Assembly: GCA_017631255.1 (NCBI GenBank)
Contig: JAGBTP010000062.1
Coordinates: 1-37,047, forward strand
Source: Alistipes sp.
GTDB taxonomy: Bacteria; Bacteroidota; Bacteroidia; Bacteroidales; Rikenellaceae
Direction: 5' to 3'
DNA: 37,047 nucleotides
The notes under the pieces were generated by a model, which saw only the letters and a program-made list of their open reading frames with translations, was not told the origin of the DNA and did no database searches. The position numbers were made by a program, and so were the translations under genes. Position 1 is the stretch's first letter. Each line of letters opens with the position of its first letter. Below are positions 1-8,963 of the stretch, piece by piece.

Positions 1-1249
1 AGCCGAGCTTCTCCTCGACGTTCTGCTCCTTGGCCTTCACTGCTGCGCGGTAGCGAGGCTCGGGGAATACGATAGGCTCTACGGCCACGGGAGCTGCGGG
101 CGCTGCGAGGGTGTCGTTGGTACGGGTACCCTTAAGCTTAACGGTGCAACCGATGTCACCAGCCGAAAGCTCAGCAACCTTAACACGGTTCTTACCAGCA
201 ACGGCGAAGAGCTGCGAGAGCTTCTCCTTGTTGCCTGTACGAGAGTTCACAAGCTCCATACCCTCGGTCACCTTACCACGAACAACACGGAAGTAGGTGA
301 TCTCGCCGATATGCTGCTCGATCTGGCTCTTGAATACGAATACTACTGTTGGCTCCTCCTCGTTAGCGATGAGCTCCTCGCCCTCGGTAGAGAGGAATGC
401 AGGTGCCTTCAATGGACCTGGAGCAACATTGATGATAAACTCCATAAGACGCTTAGTACCGATATCACGCTTACCCGATGCGCAGAAGATAGGCATCACA
501 TCACGCTTCGATACGCCGAGCTTCAAACCTGCACGAATATCGTCCTGAGTGAGCGAACCCTTCTCGAAGTAGAGCTCCATAAGGGCGTCATCGTAAACTG
601 CAGCAGCCTCAGCGAGCTCCTGGTTGAGAGCGTTAGCGCGCTCAAGCTCTGCCTCTGGGATTGGGTGCTCCTCACGAGTACCGTTCTCGTCAACGAAGGT
701 GTACATCTTCATCATAAGCACATCGATGAACGAGTTGAAGCCAGCGCCCTGGTTCACTGGGTACTGAACGATAACAGGCTTAACCGATGAGTTGGCACGA
801 ATACCCTCAACCGTAGCCTCGAAGTTAGCCTTATCGCCGTCGAGCTGGTTAACAAGACCGATGAGTGGCTTGTTAAGGATGCGAGCGTAGCGCGACTGAA
901 GCTCAGAGCCTACCTCCCAGCCGTTCTGTGCGTTGAGCACCATAACGCCGACATCACCCACCTTGAATGCAGAGAAGAGCGAACCACAGAAGTCGTCCGA
1001 ACCTGGGCAGTCAATGATGTTGAGCTTGCGGCCCATAAACTCTGTAAAGAGGGTTGTTGAGTAGATCGAGCGCTTGTACTCGTGCTCGATATCAGTATTA
1101 TCCGAGATTGTGTTGCAATTCTCTACGCTACCCCTGCGATCAATAACCTTACCCTCGAAAGCCATTGCTTCAGCAAGGGTAGTTTTTCCAGTGCCAGGCG
1201 CACCAATGAGAACGATGTTCTTAATCTCTTTTGCCAAATAGTTTTTCAT
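1..1249 (-). CDS. fusA2: Elongation factor G paralog (EF-G2 type), 3' part cut by window edge
   Basis: Translation-factor GTPase family, 416 codons visible, C-terminal part outside the window. Domain order seen: G domain from residue 1, then the start of domain II (VVFVFKSQIEQHIGEITYFRVVRGKV, partial, around residue 300-325). The P-loop is GAPGTGKT (residues 16-23). G3 is DCPG (80-83) and G4 is NQLD (134-137), where ordinary EF-G has DTPG and NKMD. The residue after DCPG, which is the catalytic His in EF-G, is Ser84. The RGIT switch-I motif is replaced by KRSIY (59-63). Bacteroides encodes such a paralog, EF-G2, reported to support translation without GTP hydrolysis under carbon starvation; the lost His fits that role. 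This is a paralog and not the housekeeping fusA of the str operon, because its neighbours are unrelated. The start at 1249 gives the expected short N terminus. Confidence is high for family and good for the EF-G2 subtype. Confidence 0.88.
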   Translation of the reverse strand, partial: MKNYLAKEIKNIVLIGAPGTGKTTLAEAMAFEGKVIDRRGSVENCNTISDNTDIEHEYKRSIYSTTLFTEFMGRKLNIIDCPGSDDFCGSLFSAFKVGDVGVMVLNAQNGWEVGSELQSRYARILNKPLIGLVNQLDGDKANFEATVEGIRANSSVKPVIVQYPVNQGAGFNSFIDVLMMKMYTFVDENGTREEHPIPEAELERANALNQELAEAAAVYDDALMELYFEKGSLTQDDIRAGLKLGVSKRDVMPIFCASGKRDIGTKRLMEFIINVAPGPLKAPAFLSTEGEELIANEEEPTVVFVFKSQIEQHIGEITYFRVVRGKVTEGMELVNSRTGNKEKLSQLFAVAGKNRVKVAELSAGDIGCTVKLKGTRTNDTLAAPAAPVAVEPIVFPEPRYRAAVKAKEQNVEEKLG

Positions 1250-1600
1250 AGTATATTAGTTTTTAGGTTTTTTCTTGCTACGCTTGACTCGCCTCTCCGT
1301 GGGCCGAAACCGCACCTTGGAGTCTTAAGTCCCTTTGCGGAACATAAAATTAAAGACTTTTTTTCAAACTACAAAATAAATAATCAATATTTTTTAGAAA
1401 TTAGTCACTTTCTTCATATTTATGCAACCATCGGCATATCTATCTATATTATATAAGGTATAGCCACTTTTTACCTCGGGGCGTCGGAGCGAGCAAATTG
1501 GGCAGCTTTGGGTGCAAGACTGCGATATTAGGAATATGGTCAAATTTAGCAAGGGCGGACGGGATATTATGCCGCTCGTAGGCCAAAATCTTTGACCGAG
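1250..1600. other. Long intergenic region between fusA2-like gene and outer-membrane barrel gene
   Basis: About 350 bp without a convincing gene. It lies upstream of both divergent genes. On the minus strand a sequence matching TAnnTTTG reads at 1541-1548 (CAAATTTA on the plus strand), almost 300 nt from the EF-G2 start. If used, the EF-G2 mRNA would have a long leader. A closer but imperfect match lies near 1366-1373. A short palindromic segment around 1316-1334 (GGAGTCTTAAGTCCC) would fall in that leader. No ORF here has coding character. Confidence 0.35.
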
Positions 1601-1635
1601 GATTGGACTTTTAACAATATATTTTCTTATCTTTG
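1601..1635 (+). promoter_or_regulatory. Bacteroidetes-type promoter of the barrel gene
   Basis: TATCTTTG at 1628-1635 matches the TAnnTTTG -7 consensus. A TTG at 1603-1605 sits 22 nt upstream as a possible -33 element. Transcription would begin near 1642, leaving a very short leader before the ATG at 1653. Confidence 0.6.
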
Positions 1636-1652
1636 TATAGCACTAACACCCA

Positions 1653-4142
1653 ATGCCGATGATTCTGAGCCGAGTCATAAAGATAGTCTTCGCAGTTGCC
1701 ACAGCGCTATGCAGCATTATGGCCGCCGCTGCGCAGGATTACGACTACGACTACCGCCTCTACAAATACTACGACGAGGAGGAGAGTCTACCACTACCCG
1801 CCGACTCCATATTCACCGCATCGCACAGCTACAACCTACTAACACTCAAGGCATATAACGCCAACTACGCCCTTTCAAACTACGGTTTCAGGCCTCGAGG
1901 CAGAGAGCAAGACGAGGAGGTACACTTAGTGGGTGGCATCGTACTCGACCGCTACTCCGCCACAAACCTTATGACACTCGGCATAAGGCAAGATAGATAC
2001 ACGGGCATAGGCCACACAAGCAGCGATGCACCGAGCACAAATCTTGCCATATCGGGAGCCACCATCGCCACCTATGATTTCCGCCTCGGCCTTGAGCGCG
2101 ACAAAACCTACGAGCGGCAGATGGTGCGAGGCGAGTTTTCGGGTCGCGGTTATACTGCTGGCATCAGCCACCGTGCCACTTGGAAGCCCGCACGCAACGG
2201 CATACGCCTCGACGACGACTGGAGCATCACCCACTACGCCCGCCTGCGTACGGGTCGAGACCTCCACATCGACGCCCTCCACACCAACAGCCTCAACCTT
2301 GCCGCCGAGCTCTCGCGCACCACACGCCGCAGCGGCATAAGCATCATTGCGATGCTACCCTACTCCGAGCGCGCCGAAAGACAGTACTCCTATGCCGAGG
2401 CCTTCGCCCTTACGGGCAACAATCTCTACAATCCATCGTGGGGTTTCCAGAACGGTAAAATGCGTAACTCACGCGTATTCAGATACCTATCGCCCGAGGT
2501 CATAGCCCTCTGGGACTATCGCCTCAGCGCCGCCACCACGCTCCGCCTCGCCGCCGACATAGGCATCAAAATGCGCTCCACCTCGGCACTCGCCTGGTAC
2601 GACGCCCCTACGCCTATGCCCGACAACTACCACTACCTACCCTCATACGCAAACGACGCCAGCCGCCCCGAGGTGACCTCGGCGTGGACGACGAACAACA
2701 CCGCCTACACGCAGATTAATTGGGACGACCTCTACCACACCAACGCCCTGCAAAGCGATGGCCACGCGCGCTATGCCGTCGACCTGAGACGCGAGAATAT
2801 CACACATACCGCCGCGTCGGCCCAGCTCGAGAGTCGCATCGGCGCAATCCTCCTCAGCGGCAGCATCATACTCGACTACACCACCACGCGCCACTTCAAG
2901 GTTATGGAGGACCTCCTCGGTGCCGACCACATCATAGACCTCGACTATTACAATAACGATGACAACACCTATAACTCCCACAGGCAGAACGATCTACGCC
3001 ACCCCGATAGAGTTGTCCACGAGGGCGACCGCTACGCCTATGACTATCGCTTGAGCACCCTACGCGCATCGCTCCACGCCAGCCTCCTCTGGCATTACGA
3101 TGCAGGCTCGCTAAGTGCCGCCGCAGCCATCGCCACCGAAAGCATCGAGCGTCGTGGTTACTTCGAGAAGGAGCTCTTCCCTGGCAGCGGCTCCTACGGC
3201 AGGTCGGGCAGCAAGATTCTGAGCCCCTACCGCCTCGCTCTCGCTTGGCGCCACAACATCGACATCCACACCTTCGGCCTCAGCGCAATACTTAGCGGCG
3301 AGAGCCCCGATGCGAAAGACATCTTCCTACAACCCGAATACAACAATCGCAAAATCAGCGATATAGACCTACGCACCACCCTTGCATTTGAGGCCACATA
3401 TAACCTAAGCCTCGGCGACAGACTGCGCCTCGAGAGCTCGCTCTTTGCCTTCTCGACCTTCAACGGCAGCCGCACCACGCGCCACTACGACAACCTCGCC
3501 CGCACCTATGTCAACTGCTCCGTTCGGGGCATCGACTACACCAACACAGGCCTCGAGCTTAGCGCCAGCATCGCGTGGACGCAGCGCCTCCACTCCACTA
3601 TCACCGCCACAGCTATGGCCTGCCGCTACACCGACGACGCCAGCGTAGCGCTATACTCCGATGCCGACAACACCCTCCTTTCGCTCTCACGCGCCACAAT
3701 GCGGGGCCACAACATCGGCACACCCGAGGTGGCCATCTATGGTGATGTGGAGTACTCGCGCGCGGGGTGGCAGCTACGCGCTGCGGTGACATATTGTGGC
3801 CTGAGGTATGTAACACCCTCGTTTGTGCGTCGCAGCGAGCGCGTGTTAAACATAGCCTCATCGGACGAACACCGCACGATGCTTACCGCGCAGCAGCGCC
3901 TCAGCGATGTGGCCACCATAGACCTCTACATCCGCAAGATATTCCACCTCAAGAGGGTGAACATCAACATCGACTTTTCGGTGCGCAACCTATTGGGCAG
4001 CAGCGCTGTACAGCGTGGCTACGAGCAGGATAGGATCGTCGTCGTCACCCAGCAACATAGGCAACATATCGAGCCTCTTGCCGACCGTCTACTATACAGC
4101 TATCCCCGCACCTACTACCTCAGCGCCACCATCTGGTTTTAG
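1653..4142 (+). CDS. Large outer-membrane beta-barrel protein, TonB-receptor-like barrel without recognisable plug
   Basis: 829 residues. The N terminus is a signal peptide (basic start, hydrophobic stretch VIKIVFAVATALCSIMAAAAQ, cleavage near residue 27). The mature protein is rich in alternating aromatic/polar strands and Tyr/Asp/Asn loops, and ends in YYLSATIWF. A terminal aromatic residue on a final strand is typical of outer-membrane barrels and of TonB-dependent receptors in this phylum. I see no carboxypeptidase-like N-terminal domain and no plug motif; the start goes nearly straight into barrel-like sequence. No SusD-like partner is adjacent, so a classical polysaccharide-utilisation pair is not supported. 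The substrate is unknown. A second ATG at 1659 is equally compatible with the signal peptide. The barrel assignment is confident; transport function is inference. Confidence 0.75.
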   Translation: MPMILSRVIKIVFAVATALCSIMAAAAQDYDYDYRLYKYYDEEESLPLPADSIFTASHSYNLLTLKAYNANYALSNYGFRPRGREQDEEVHLVGGIVLDRYSATNLMTLGIRQDRYTGIGHTSSDAPSTNLAISGATIATYDFRLGLERDKTYERQMVRGEFSGRGYTAGISHRATWKPARNGIRLDDDWSITHYARLRTGRDLHIDALHTNSLNLAAELSRTTRRSGISIIAMLPYSERAERQYSYAEAFALTGNNLYNPSWGFQNGKMRNSRVFRYLSPEVIALWDYRLSAATTLRLAADIGIKMRSTSALAWYDAPTPMPDNYHYLPSYANDASRPEVTSAWTTNNTAYTQINWDDLYHTNALQSDGHARYAVDLRRENITHTAASAQLESRIGAILLSGSIILDYTTTRHFKVMEDLLGADHIIDLDYYNNDDNTYNSHRQNDLRHPDRVVHEGDRYAYDYRLSTLRASLHASLLWHYDAGSLSAAAAIATESIERRGYFEKELFPGSGSYGRSGSKILSPYRLALAWRHNIDIHTFGLSAILSGESPDAKDIFLQPEYNNRKISDIDLRTTLAFEATYNLSLGDRLRLESSLFAFSTFNGSRTTRHYDNLARTYVNCSVRGIDYTNTGLELSASIAWTQRLHSTITATAMACRYTDDASVALYSDADNTLLSLSRATMRGHNIGTPEVAIYGDVEYSRAGWQLRAAVTYCGLRYVTPSFVRRSERVLNIASSDEHRTMLTAQQRLSDVATIDLYIRKIFHLKRVNINIDFSVRNLLGSSAVQRGYEQDRIVVVTQQHRQHIEPLADRLLYSYPRTYYLSATIWF

Positions 4143-4275
4143 GCGCTGCATAGCGAAAAAAGAGTGATTTGCAGCCAAACGCACTATTCTTGCTATTCGA
4201 ACTTTTAGATTCCACAATTTTTTGTTATCTTTACCCCGATTTGTATATGTATATTGATAACCGAATTATACGATA

Positions 4276-6198
4276 ATGAGTTGCTATAAAAAACATATGC
4301 CCGAAATTGGGCGAGGATGCTGCTTCTGCGACTGTGGCGACGAGATGGATGCCATAGCTGTGGAGGATTGCTACAAGCTCCACGAAACCAACTGGCTCGA
4401 GGAGTATCCCGACAACATACCTACCGATATATTCGAGGTGCGATTCAAGAATACGCGTCGCTCCTACTACCAGAATATCAACAACCTCGACCTCAAACGA
4501 GGCGACATCGTAGCCGTAGAGGCACAGCCGGGTCACGACATCGGCATCATCTCGCTTACGGGCGATATGGTGGCTAAGCAGATGCGTCGCGTGGGCTTCA
4601 ACCCCCACAATGGCGAGTTTAAGAAGATTTACCGCAAGGCCCGCCCCTACGACATCGAGCGCTGGCAGGAGGCCATAGCCCTCGAGCACGAGACGATGAT
4701 CGCATCGCGACAGATTGCCGCCGATATGGGTCTGAATATGAAGATTGGCGATGTGGAGTATCAGGGCGATAAGCTCAAGGCTATCTTCTACTACATTGCC
4801 GACGAGCGTGTCGACTTCCGTGAGCTTATCAAGGTCTTTGCTGAGAGGTTCCATATCCGCATCGAGATGAAGCAGATTGGTGCGCGTCAGGAGGCGGGAC
4901 GCATCGGTGGCATCGGTGCCTGCGGCAGGGAGCTGTGCTGCTCATCGTGGATGTCGAGCTTCTCGAGCGTCACGACCAATGCAGCGCGTATGCAGGAGAT
5001 ATCGCTCAACCCACAGAAACTTGCAGGCCAGTGCTCGAAGTTGAAGTGCTGCCTTATGTACGAGTACGATGTATATGCCGACGCACGCCGGGCACTACCA
5101 CGCCTGCGTGAACCATTGCAGGCACTCGATGGCGAGTACTACCTCATCAAGATTGACCCACTGGCGGGTACAATGTCGTTCTCGACAAGCAAGAATACCA
5201 TCGTCAACCTCACCACACTACCTATCAGCCGTGTGAAGGAGATTATCGCCCTCAACCGTGCGGGCGAGAAGGTCGAGTCGCTACTCGGCAGTGCTGGCGA
5301 GGAGCGCGTCGAGGAGCCTACATACCGCAGCGAGGAGGATAGCATCACCCGCTTCGACAATAAGCGCAAGCGCAACAAGCGTAACAAGCGCAAGGGCGAC
5401 AAGGCTTCTAAGGGTGAGGCGAGAGCCAACGACAACGAGAGAGGCGACGAGCAGGGCGCAGCAGAGCCTAAGGCACACAATGGCGACGAGGCTAAGGAGC
5501 AGCGTGAGGGTCGTGAGAATCGTGAAGGTCGTGAACCAAGAGAGCAGCGCGAGGGTCGTGAAGGTCGTGAACCACGCGAGGGTCGTGAAGGTCGTGAGAA
5601 ACGAGATAATCGTGAGCCACGCGAAAACAGAGAACCACGCGAGGGTCGTGAGGGTCGTGAGGGCAGACAGCGCGATAAGCGTCAGCGTCCACCACGCAAT
5701 GAGCAGGCTAAGGGCGAGACCGCACCAGCTACTACTGAGGCTACTACCGAGAACTCTACACATCAGGCCGAGGCACGCACCGAGCGCGTAGAGCGTAATA
5801 GCGACCGCAACGAGAGAGGCGAGCGCACTGAGCGCAACGGTGAGCGTGGTGACCGCAATGAGAGAGGCGAGCGCAATGAGCGCAATGAGAGAGGCGACCG
5901 TCGCAACAATCGTCGCAACAATCGTCGTGGTGGCAAACCTGATGGTGAGCATCGTGAGGGTCAGGAGAATAGAGAGCCTCGCGAAAACCGTGAGCCACGA
6001 GAGAAGCGCGAGCCAAGGGAGGGTCGTGAGAATCGTGAGCCCAGGGAGCAGCGAGAGCCTCGTGAACCACGCGAGAATCGTGAGCCCAGGGAGCAGCGAG
6101 AGCCTCGTGAACCACGCGAGAATCGTGAGCCCAGGGAGCAGCGAGAGCCTCGTGAGCCACGCGAGAATCATGAGCCAAAGGAGCCACGACAGGAGTAG
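4276..6198 (+). CDS. ricT: RicT-like PSP1-domain protein with a long Arg/Glu repeat tail
   Basis: 640 residues. Residues about 50-330 are the PSP1/RicT core (RGDIVAVEAQPGHDIGII at 75-92). The conserved cysteine region includes C216, C221, C222, C253, C258 and C259 in GACGRELCCSSW and GQCSKLKCC. In Bacillus, RicT (YaaT) works with RicA and RicF as an Fe-S complex that affects RNA processing; no RicA or RicF gene is in this window. From about residue 345 to 640 the protein is low complexity: a Lys/Arg patch, then Arg-Glu-Pro/Gly/Asn repeats, probably disordered and able to bind RNA or acidic partners (inference). The tail is encoded partly by 45-bp tandem repeats. A near-match promoter, TATCTTTA, lies at 4226-4233. 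It heads a tight operon with gldH, trmB and rlmD. Confidence 0.88.
   Translation: MSCYKKHMPEIGRGCCFCDCGDEMDAIAVEDCYKLHETNWLEEYPDNIPTDIFEVRFKNTRRSYYQNINNLDLKRGDIVAVEAQPGHDIGIISLTGDMVAKQMRRVGFNPHNGEFKKIYRKARPYDIERWQEAIALEHETMIASRQIAADMGLNMKIGDVEYQGDKLKAIFYYIADERVDFRELIKVFAERFHIRIEMKQIGARQEAGRIGGIGACGRELCCSSWMSSFSSVTTNAARMQEISLNPQKLAGQCSKLKCCLMYEYDVYADARRALPRLREPLQALDGEYYLIKIDPLAGTMSFSTSKNTIVNLTTLPISRVKEIIALNRAGEKVESLLGSAGEERVEEPTYRSEEDSITRFDNKRKRNKRNKRKGDKASKGEARANDNERGDEQGAAEPKAHNGDEAKEQREGRENREGREPREQREGREGREPREGREGREKRDNREPRENREPREGREGREGRQRDKRQRPPRNEQAKGETAPATTEATTENSTHQAEARTERVERNSDRNERGERTERNGERGDRNERGERNERNERGDRRNNRRNNRRGGKPDGEHREGQENREPRENREPREKREPREGRENREPREQREPREPRENREPREQREPREPRENREPREQREPREPRENHEPKEPRQE
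6028..6162 (+). repeat. 45-bp tandem repeat, three copies, inside the ricT tail
   Basis: Three head-to-tail units at 6028-6072, 6073-6117 and 6118-6162, each encoding 15 residues of the type ENREPREQREPREPR. They are almost identical; the third has a G for A change near its end. A degenerate fourth unit follows. Looser Arg-Glu-Gly repeats lie at about 5500-5670. Such in-frame repeats can gain or lose units by slippage and change tail length. Confidence 0.9.
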
Positions 6199-6232
6199 TT
6201 AGCCAAGCAAAATAGAGTATAGAGCAAGAGTT

Positions 6233-6673
6233 ATGAGAGGTATAATATTCACAGCCATAGCGCTTTGCGCAGTCGTCGCAGCGGCCTGCACACAGCAGGG
6301 GCGCAGTGTCGAGATGCGCGATACGGAGCGTGAAGTGTGGAGCACGGTCGAGGAGTTCTACTACGACAATGTCGACACGCTCAGCCGTCGTGACATATCT
6401 ATCGTAGTGCGCTACGGGAGTGGCTATGTGGCCGACTCGGTAGCGATGAGCATCCTCAGTGTGTCGCCCGACTCGCTGGTACTCGAGGAGCCCTTCACGC
6501 TGCGCATACCTCGCCTCGGAGATATGCGCCCTGCGGAGCACACCTTCCTCTATCGCCGCAATGTGCTCCTTGCACGCGAGGGTCGCTACCTCTTCCGCCT
6601 CAAACCCGAGGCTACGACCGAGGGCATAAGCTCGATAGGCCTGCTAATCACAAGCAGCGAGACAGAACGATAG
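6233..6673 (+). CDS. gldH: GldH-like lipoprotein
   Basis: 146 residues with a lipoprotein signal; the lipid-acceptor Cys is residue 19 (VVAAAC). The body has the short beta-rich pattern of the gliding lipoprotein GldH: a Trp near the mature N terminus, a central IVVRYGSGYVADSV segment where GldH has a VR..Y motif, and a G-R-Y-L-F-R-L segment followed by a final GLLI strand. GldH is widespread in Bacteroidetes, including non-gliding gut species, where its role is not known. It lies 34 nt after ricT and 31 nt before trmB on the same strand; ricT-gldH adjacency is a known arrangement in Bacteroidales and supports the call. Sequence similarity alone is weak because the family is divergent. Confidence 0.7.
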   Translation: MRGIIFTAIALCAVVAAACTQQGRSVEMRDTEREVWSTVEEFYYDNVDTLSRRDISIVVRYGSGYVADSVAMSILSVSPDSLVLEEPFTLRIPRLGDMRPAEHTFLYRRNVLLAREGRYLFRLKPEATTEGISSIGLLITSSETER

Positions 6674-6704
6674 CATAACCAAGGAAACGATAATACCCAC
6701 CACT

Positions 6705-7457
6705 ATGGGAAAGGATAAACTTAAGAAATTCGCTGAAAACCTAACATTTAGCTGCATGGTGCAGCCCGAGTTCGAGGATATATTCCACAAGGACCATCCG
6801 CTCAAGGGACGCTGGCACAAGGAGTTCTTCCACAACGACAACCCAATCATCCTGGAGCTGGGCTGCGGTCGTGGTGAGTACACCATAGCCCTCGCTGAGC
6901 GCAACCCCGACAAGAACTACATCGGCATCGACATCAAGGGTGCGCGTATGTGGCGTGGTGCTAAGACCGCCACCGAGCGTGGTATGTCGAATGTGGGCTT
7001 CGTGCGCACACGCATCGAGTTCATACGCTCGTTCTTCGCTCAGGGCGAGATTGCCGAAATATGGATCACCTTCCCCGACCCACAGCTCAAGAGCCGTCGT
7101 GCCAAGAAGCGCCTCACATCGCCGCTGTTCCTTGCCGACTACAAACAGATGCTCGCCGACGACGGCATCATCAACCTCAAGACCGACTCGAAGCACCTCT
7201 ACAACTATACTGCTGCCGTTATAGAGCGCCTTGGACTCAAGGTCGAGGTGCAGAACGACGACATCTACGGCTCGGGATATGCCGACGAGGTGCTATCGGT
7301 AAAGACCGCCTACGAGACTAAGTTCGTGGCGATGGGTCTGCCTATCACCTACACGCGCTTCAGCCTCGAGGGTTGCGACTCGTTCGAGTTCTTCGAGTGG
7401 GAGGGCGACGACATATTGGAGAAGGATGCTGAGAGCAATAGAACTAAAGCGTTTTAA
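6705..7457 (+). CDS. trmB: tRNA (guanine-N7-)-methyltransferase TrmB
   Basis: 250 residues, normal length for the family. The enzyme makes m7G at tRNA position 46 from S-adenosylmethionine in the cytosol. The SAM-binding glycine motif is ELGCGRGEYT near residue 50, followed by the acidic IGIDIKG. The diagnostic WITFPDPQ motif, which holds the catalytic Asp, lies near residue 120, with the basic KKRLT downstream. TDSKHLYNY corresponds to the family's substrate-binding loop. It is third in the ricT operon, 11 nt before rlmD. Confidence 0.95.
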   Translation: MGKDKLKKFAENLTFSCMVQPEFEDIFHKDHPLKGRWHKEFFHNDNPIILELGCGRGEYTIALAERNPDKNYIGIDIKGARMWRGAKTATERGMSNVGFVRTRIEFIRSFFAQGEIAEIWITFPDPQLKSRRAKKRLTSPLFLADYKQMLADDGIINLKTDSKHLYNYTAAVIERLGLKVEVQNDDIYGSGYADEVLSVKTAYETKFVAMGLPITYTRFSLEGCDSFEFFEWEGDDILEKDAESNRTKAF

Positions 7458-7468
7458 TTTTTTCGGAC

Positions 7469-8878
7469 ATGGGAAAGAGAAGAAAGGACTATCCCCTTAT
7501 CGAGGGGTTGCAGATAACCACCCTCGCAGCCGAGGGTAAGGCTATGGGTAAGCACGAGAATCAGGTTGTCTTTGTGCCTATGACCCTGCCAGGCGATGTT
7601 GTCGATGTGCAGATTCGCAAGCACCACCGCCGCTATATGGAGGGTACCGTGGTGCGCTTTGTCGAGAAGTCACCACTGAGGGTTGAGCCCTTCTGCCAGC
7701 ACTTTGGCACCTGTGGCGGCTGCAAGTGGCAGAACCTGCCATACGAGGAGCAGCTCAAGCAGAAGCGTCAGCAGGTCGAGGATCAGCTCGTGCGTATCGG
7801 CCACCTCGACATACCAGAGGTTATGCCCTGCCTCGGCTCGGAGCGCACACGCGAGTACCGCAATAAGCTCGAGTTCACCTTCGCCGACAAGCGCTGGCTC
7901 ACATACGAGGAGGTGGCTTCGGGTGCCGACATTGCGGCGGAGCCTGCCGTGGGCTTCCACATCCCTGGCTGCTTCGACAAGGTGCTCGACATCGAGAAGT
8001 GTCACTTGCAGGTCGACCTCTCGAATAAGATACGCCTTGCGGCTAAGCACTTCTGCATCGAGAATGGCTACTCGTTCCACAACGCACGCGCACACGAGGG
8101 CCTGATGCGTACTATGGTGGTGCGCACCGCCTCGACGGGTGAGGTTATGGTCATCGTGGTGTTCAACGAGAACGACACTGAGCGCATCAACGCCTTGATG
8201 TCGCACCTCCAGAGCTCGTTCCCAGAGATTACCTCGCTCATCTATATGATTAACGAGAAGTGGAACGACTCGCTGGGTGACCGTGAACCTATATGCTTTG
8301 CAGGCAAGGACCACATCATCGAGGAGATGGAGGGCTTGAAGTTCAAGGTGGGTCCTAAGTCCTTCTACCAGACCAACTCGGAGCAGGCATACGAGCTATA
8401 TAAGGTTACGCGCGAGTTCGCCGACCTCAAGGAGGGTGACATCCTTTACGACCTCTACACCGGTACGGGTACCATCGCCAACTTCTGCGCTCGCAGGGCT
8501 AAGAAGGTTGTGGGCGTGGAGTATGTGCCTGAGGCTATCGAGGATGCGAAGATTAACTCAGCGATTAACAACATCGACAATACCACCTTCTACGCTGGCG
8601 ATATGAAGGATGTGCTTAGCGACAGCTTCGTGGCACGCAACGGCCAGCCCGATGTCATCATCCTCGACCCACCACGCGCAGGTGTCGATGAGAAGGTACT
8701 CGAGGTTATCAAGCGTGCAGCGCCAGAGCGTATGGTATATGTGAGCTGCAACCCATCGACTCAGGCACGCGACCTGGCTATCCTGAGCGATATGTATGAG
8801 ATTCTTGCTGTGCAGCCCGTCGATATGTTCCCCCACACACACCACGTGGAGAATGTCGTTAAGCTACGCAAGCGCTAA
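7469..8878 (+). CDS. rlmD: 23S rRNA (uracil-5-)-methyltransferase, RlmD/RumA family
   Basis: 469 residues. Residues 1-70 form a TRAM-like RNA-binding domain. The Fe-S cluster cysteines are C76, C82, C85 and C178 (CQHFGTCGGC spacing CX5CX2C). The SAM site is DLYTGTGTIANF. DPPRAGVDEKV and SCNPSTQARDL carry the catalytic Asp region and the nucleophilic Cys. The family makes m5U in 23S rRNA (positions 1939 or 747 in E. coli numbering) or in tRNA. Bacteroidetes homologs are usually annotated RlmD, but the precise site cannot be read from sequence. It is the last gene of the ricT-gldH-trmB-rlmD operon, so two RNA methylases are expressed together. Confidence 0.92.
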   Translation: MGKRRKDYPLIEGLQITTLAAEGKAMGKHENQVVFVPMTLPGDVVDVQIRKHHRRYMEGTVVRFVEKSPLRVEPFCQHFGTCGGCKWQNLPYEEQLKQKRQQVEDQLVRIGHLDIPEVMPCLGSERTREYRNKLEFTFADKRWLTYEEVASGADIAAEPAVGFHIPGCFDKVLDIEKCHLQVDLSNKIRLAAKHFCIENGYSFHNARAHEGLMRTMVVRTASTGEVMVIVVFNENDTERINALMSHLQSSFPEITSLIYMINEKWNDSLGDREPICFAGKDHIIEEMEGLKFKVGPKSFYQTNSEQAYELYKVTREFADLKEGDILYDLYTGTGTIANFCARRAKKVVGVEYVPEAIEDAKINSAINNIDNTTFYAGDMKDVLSDSFVARNGQPDVIILDPPRAGVDEKVLEVIKRAAPERMVYVSCNPSTQARDLAILSDMYEILAVQPVDMFPHTHHVENVVKLRKR

Positions 8879-8921
8879 GCGATACCTATATATATAATAG
8901 GTTAGGCATATATAATAGATT

Positions 8922-8951
8922 AGGGCTGCCCCGAGGGACAGCCTTAATTTT
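8922..8951 (+). terminator. Intrinsic terminator after rlmD
   Basis: GGCTG at 8924-8928 pairs with CAGCC at 8939-8943, with further C/G pairing inside, followed by TTAATTTTT. It sits 44 nt after the rlmD stop. Confidence 0.7.
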
Positions 8952-8963
8952 TGCCCCAACCTT

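Noticed and set aside
5281-6171. Long minus-strand ORF antisense to the ricT tail
   Set aside because: It is a by-product of the Arg/Glu codon repeats: Leu/Thr-rich, no domain, inside a confident gene.
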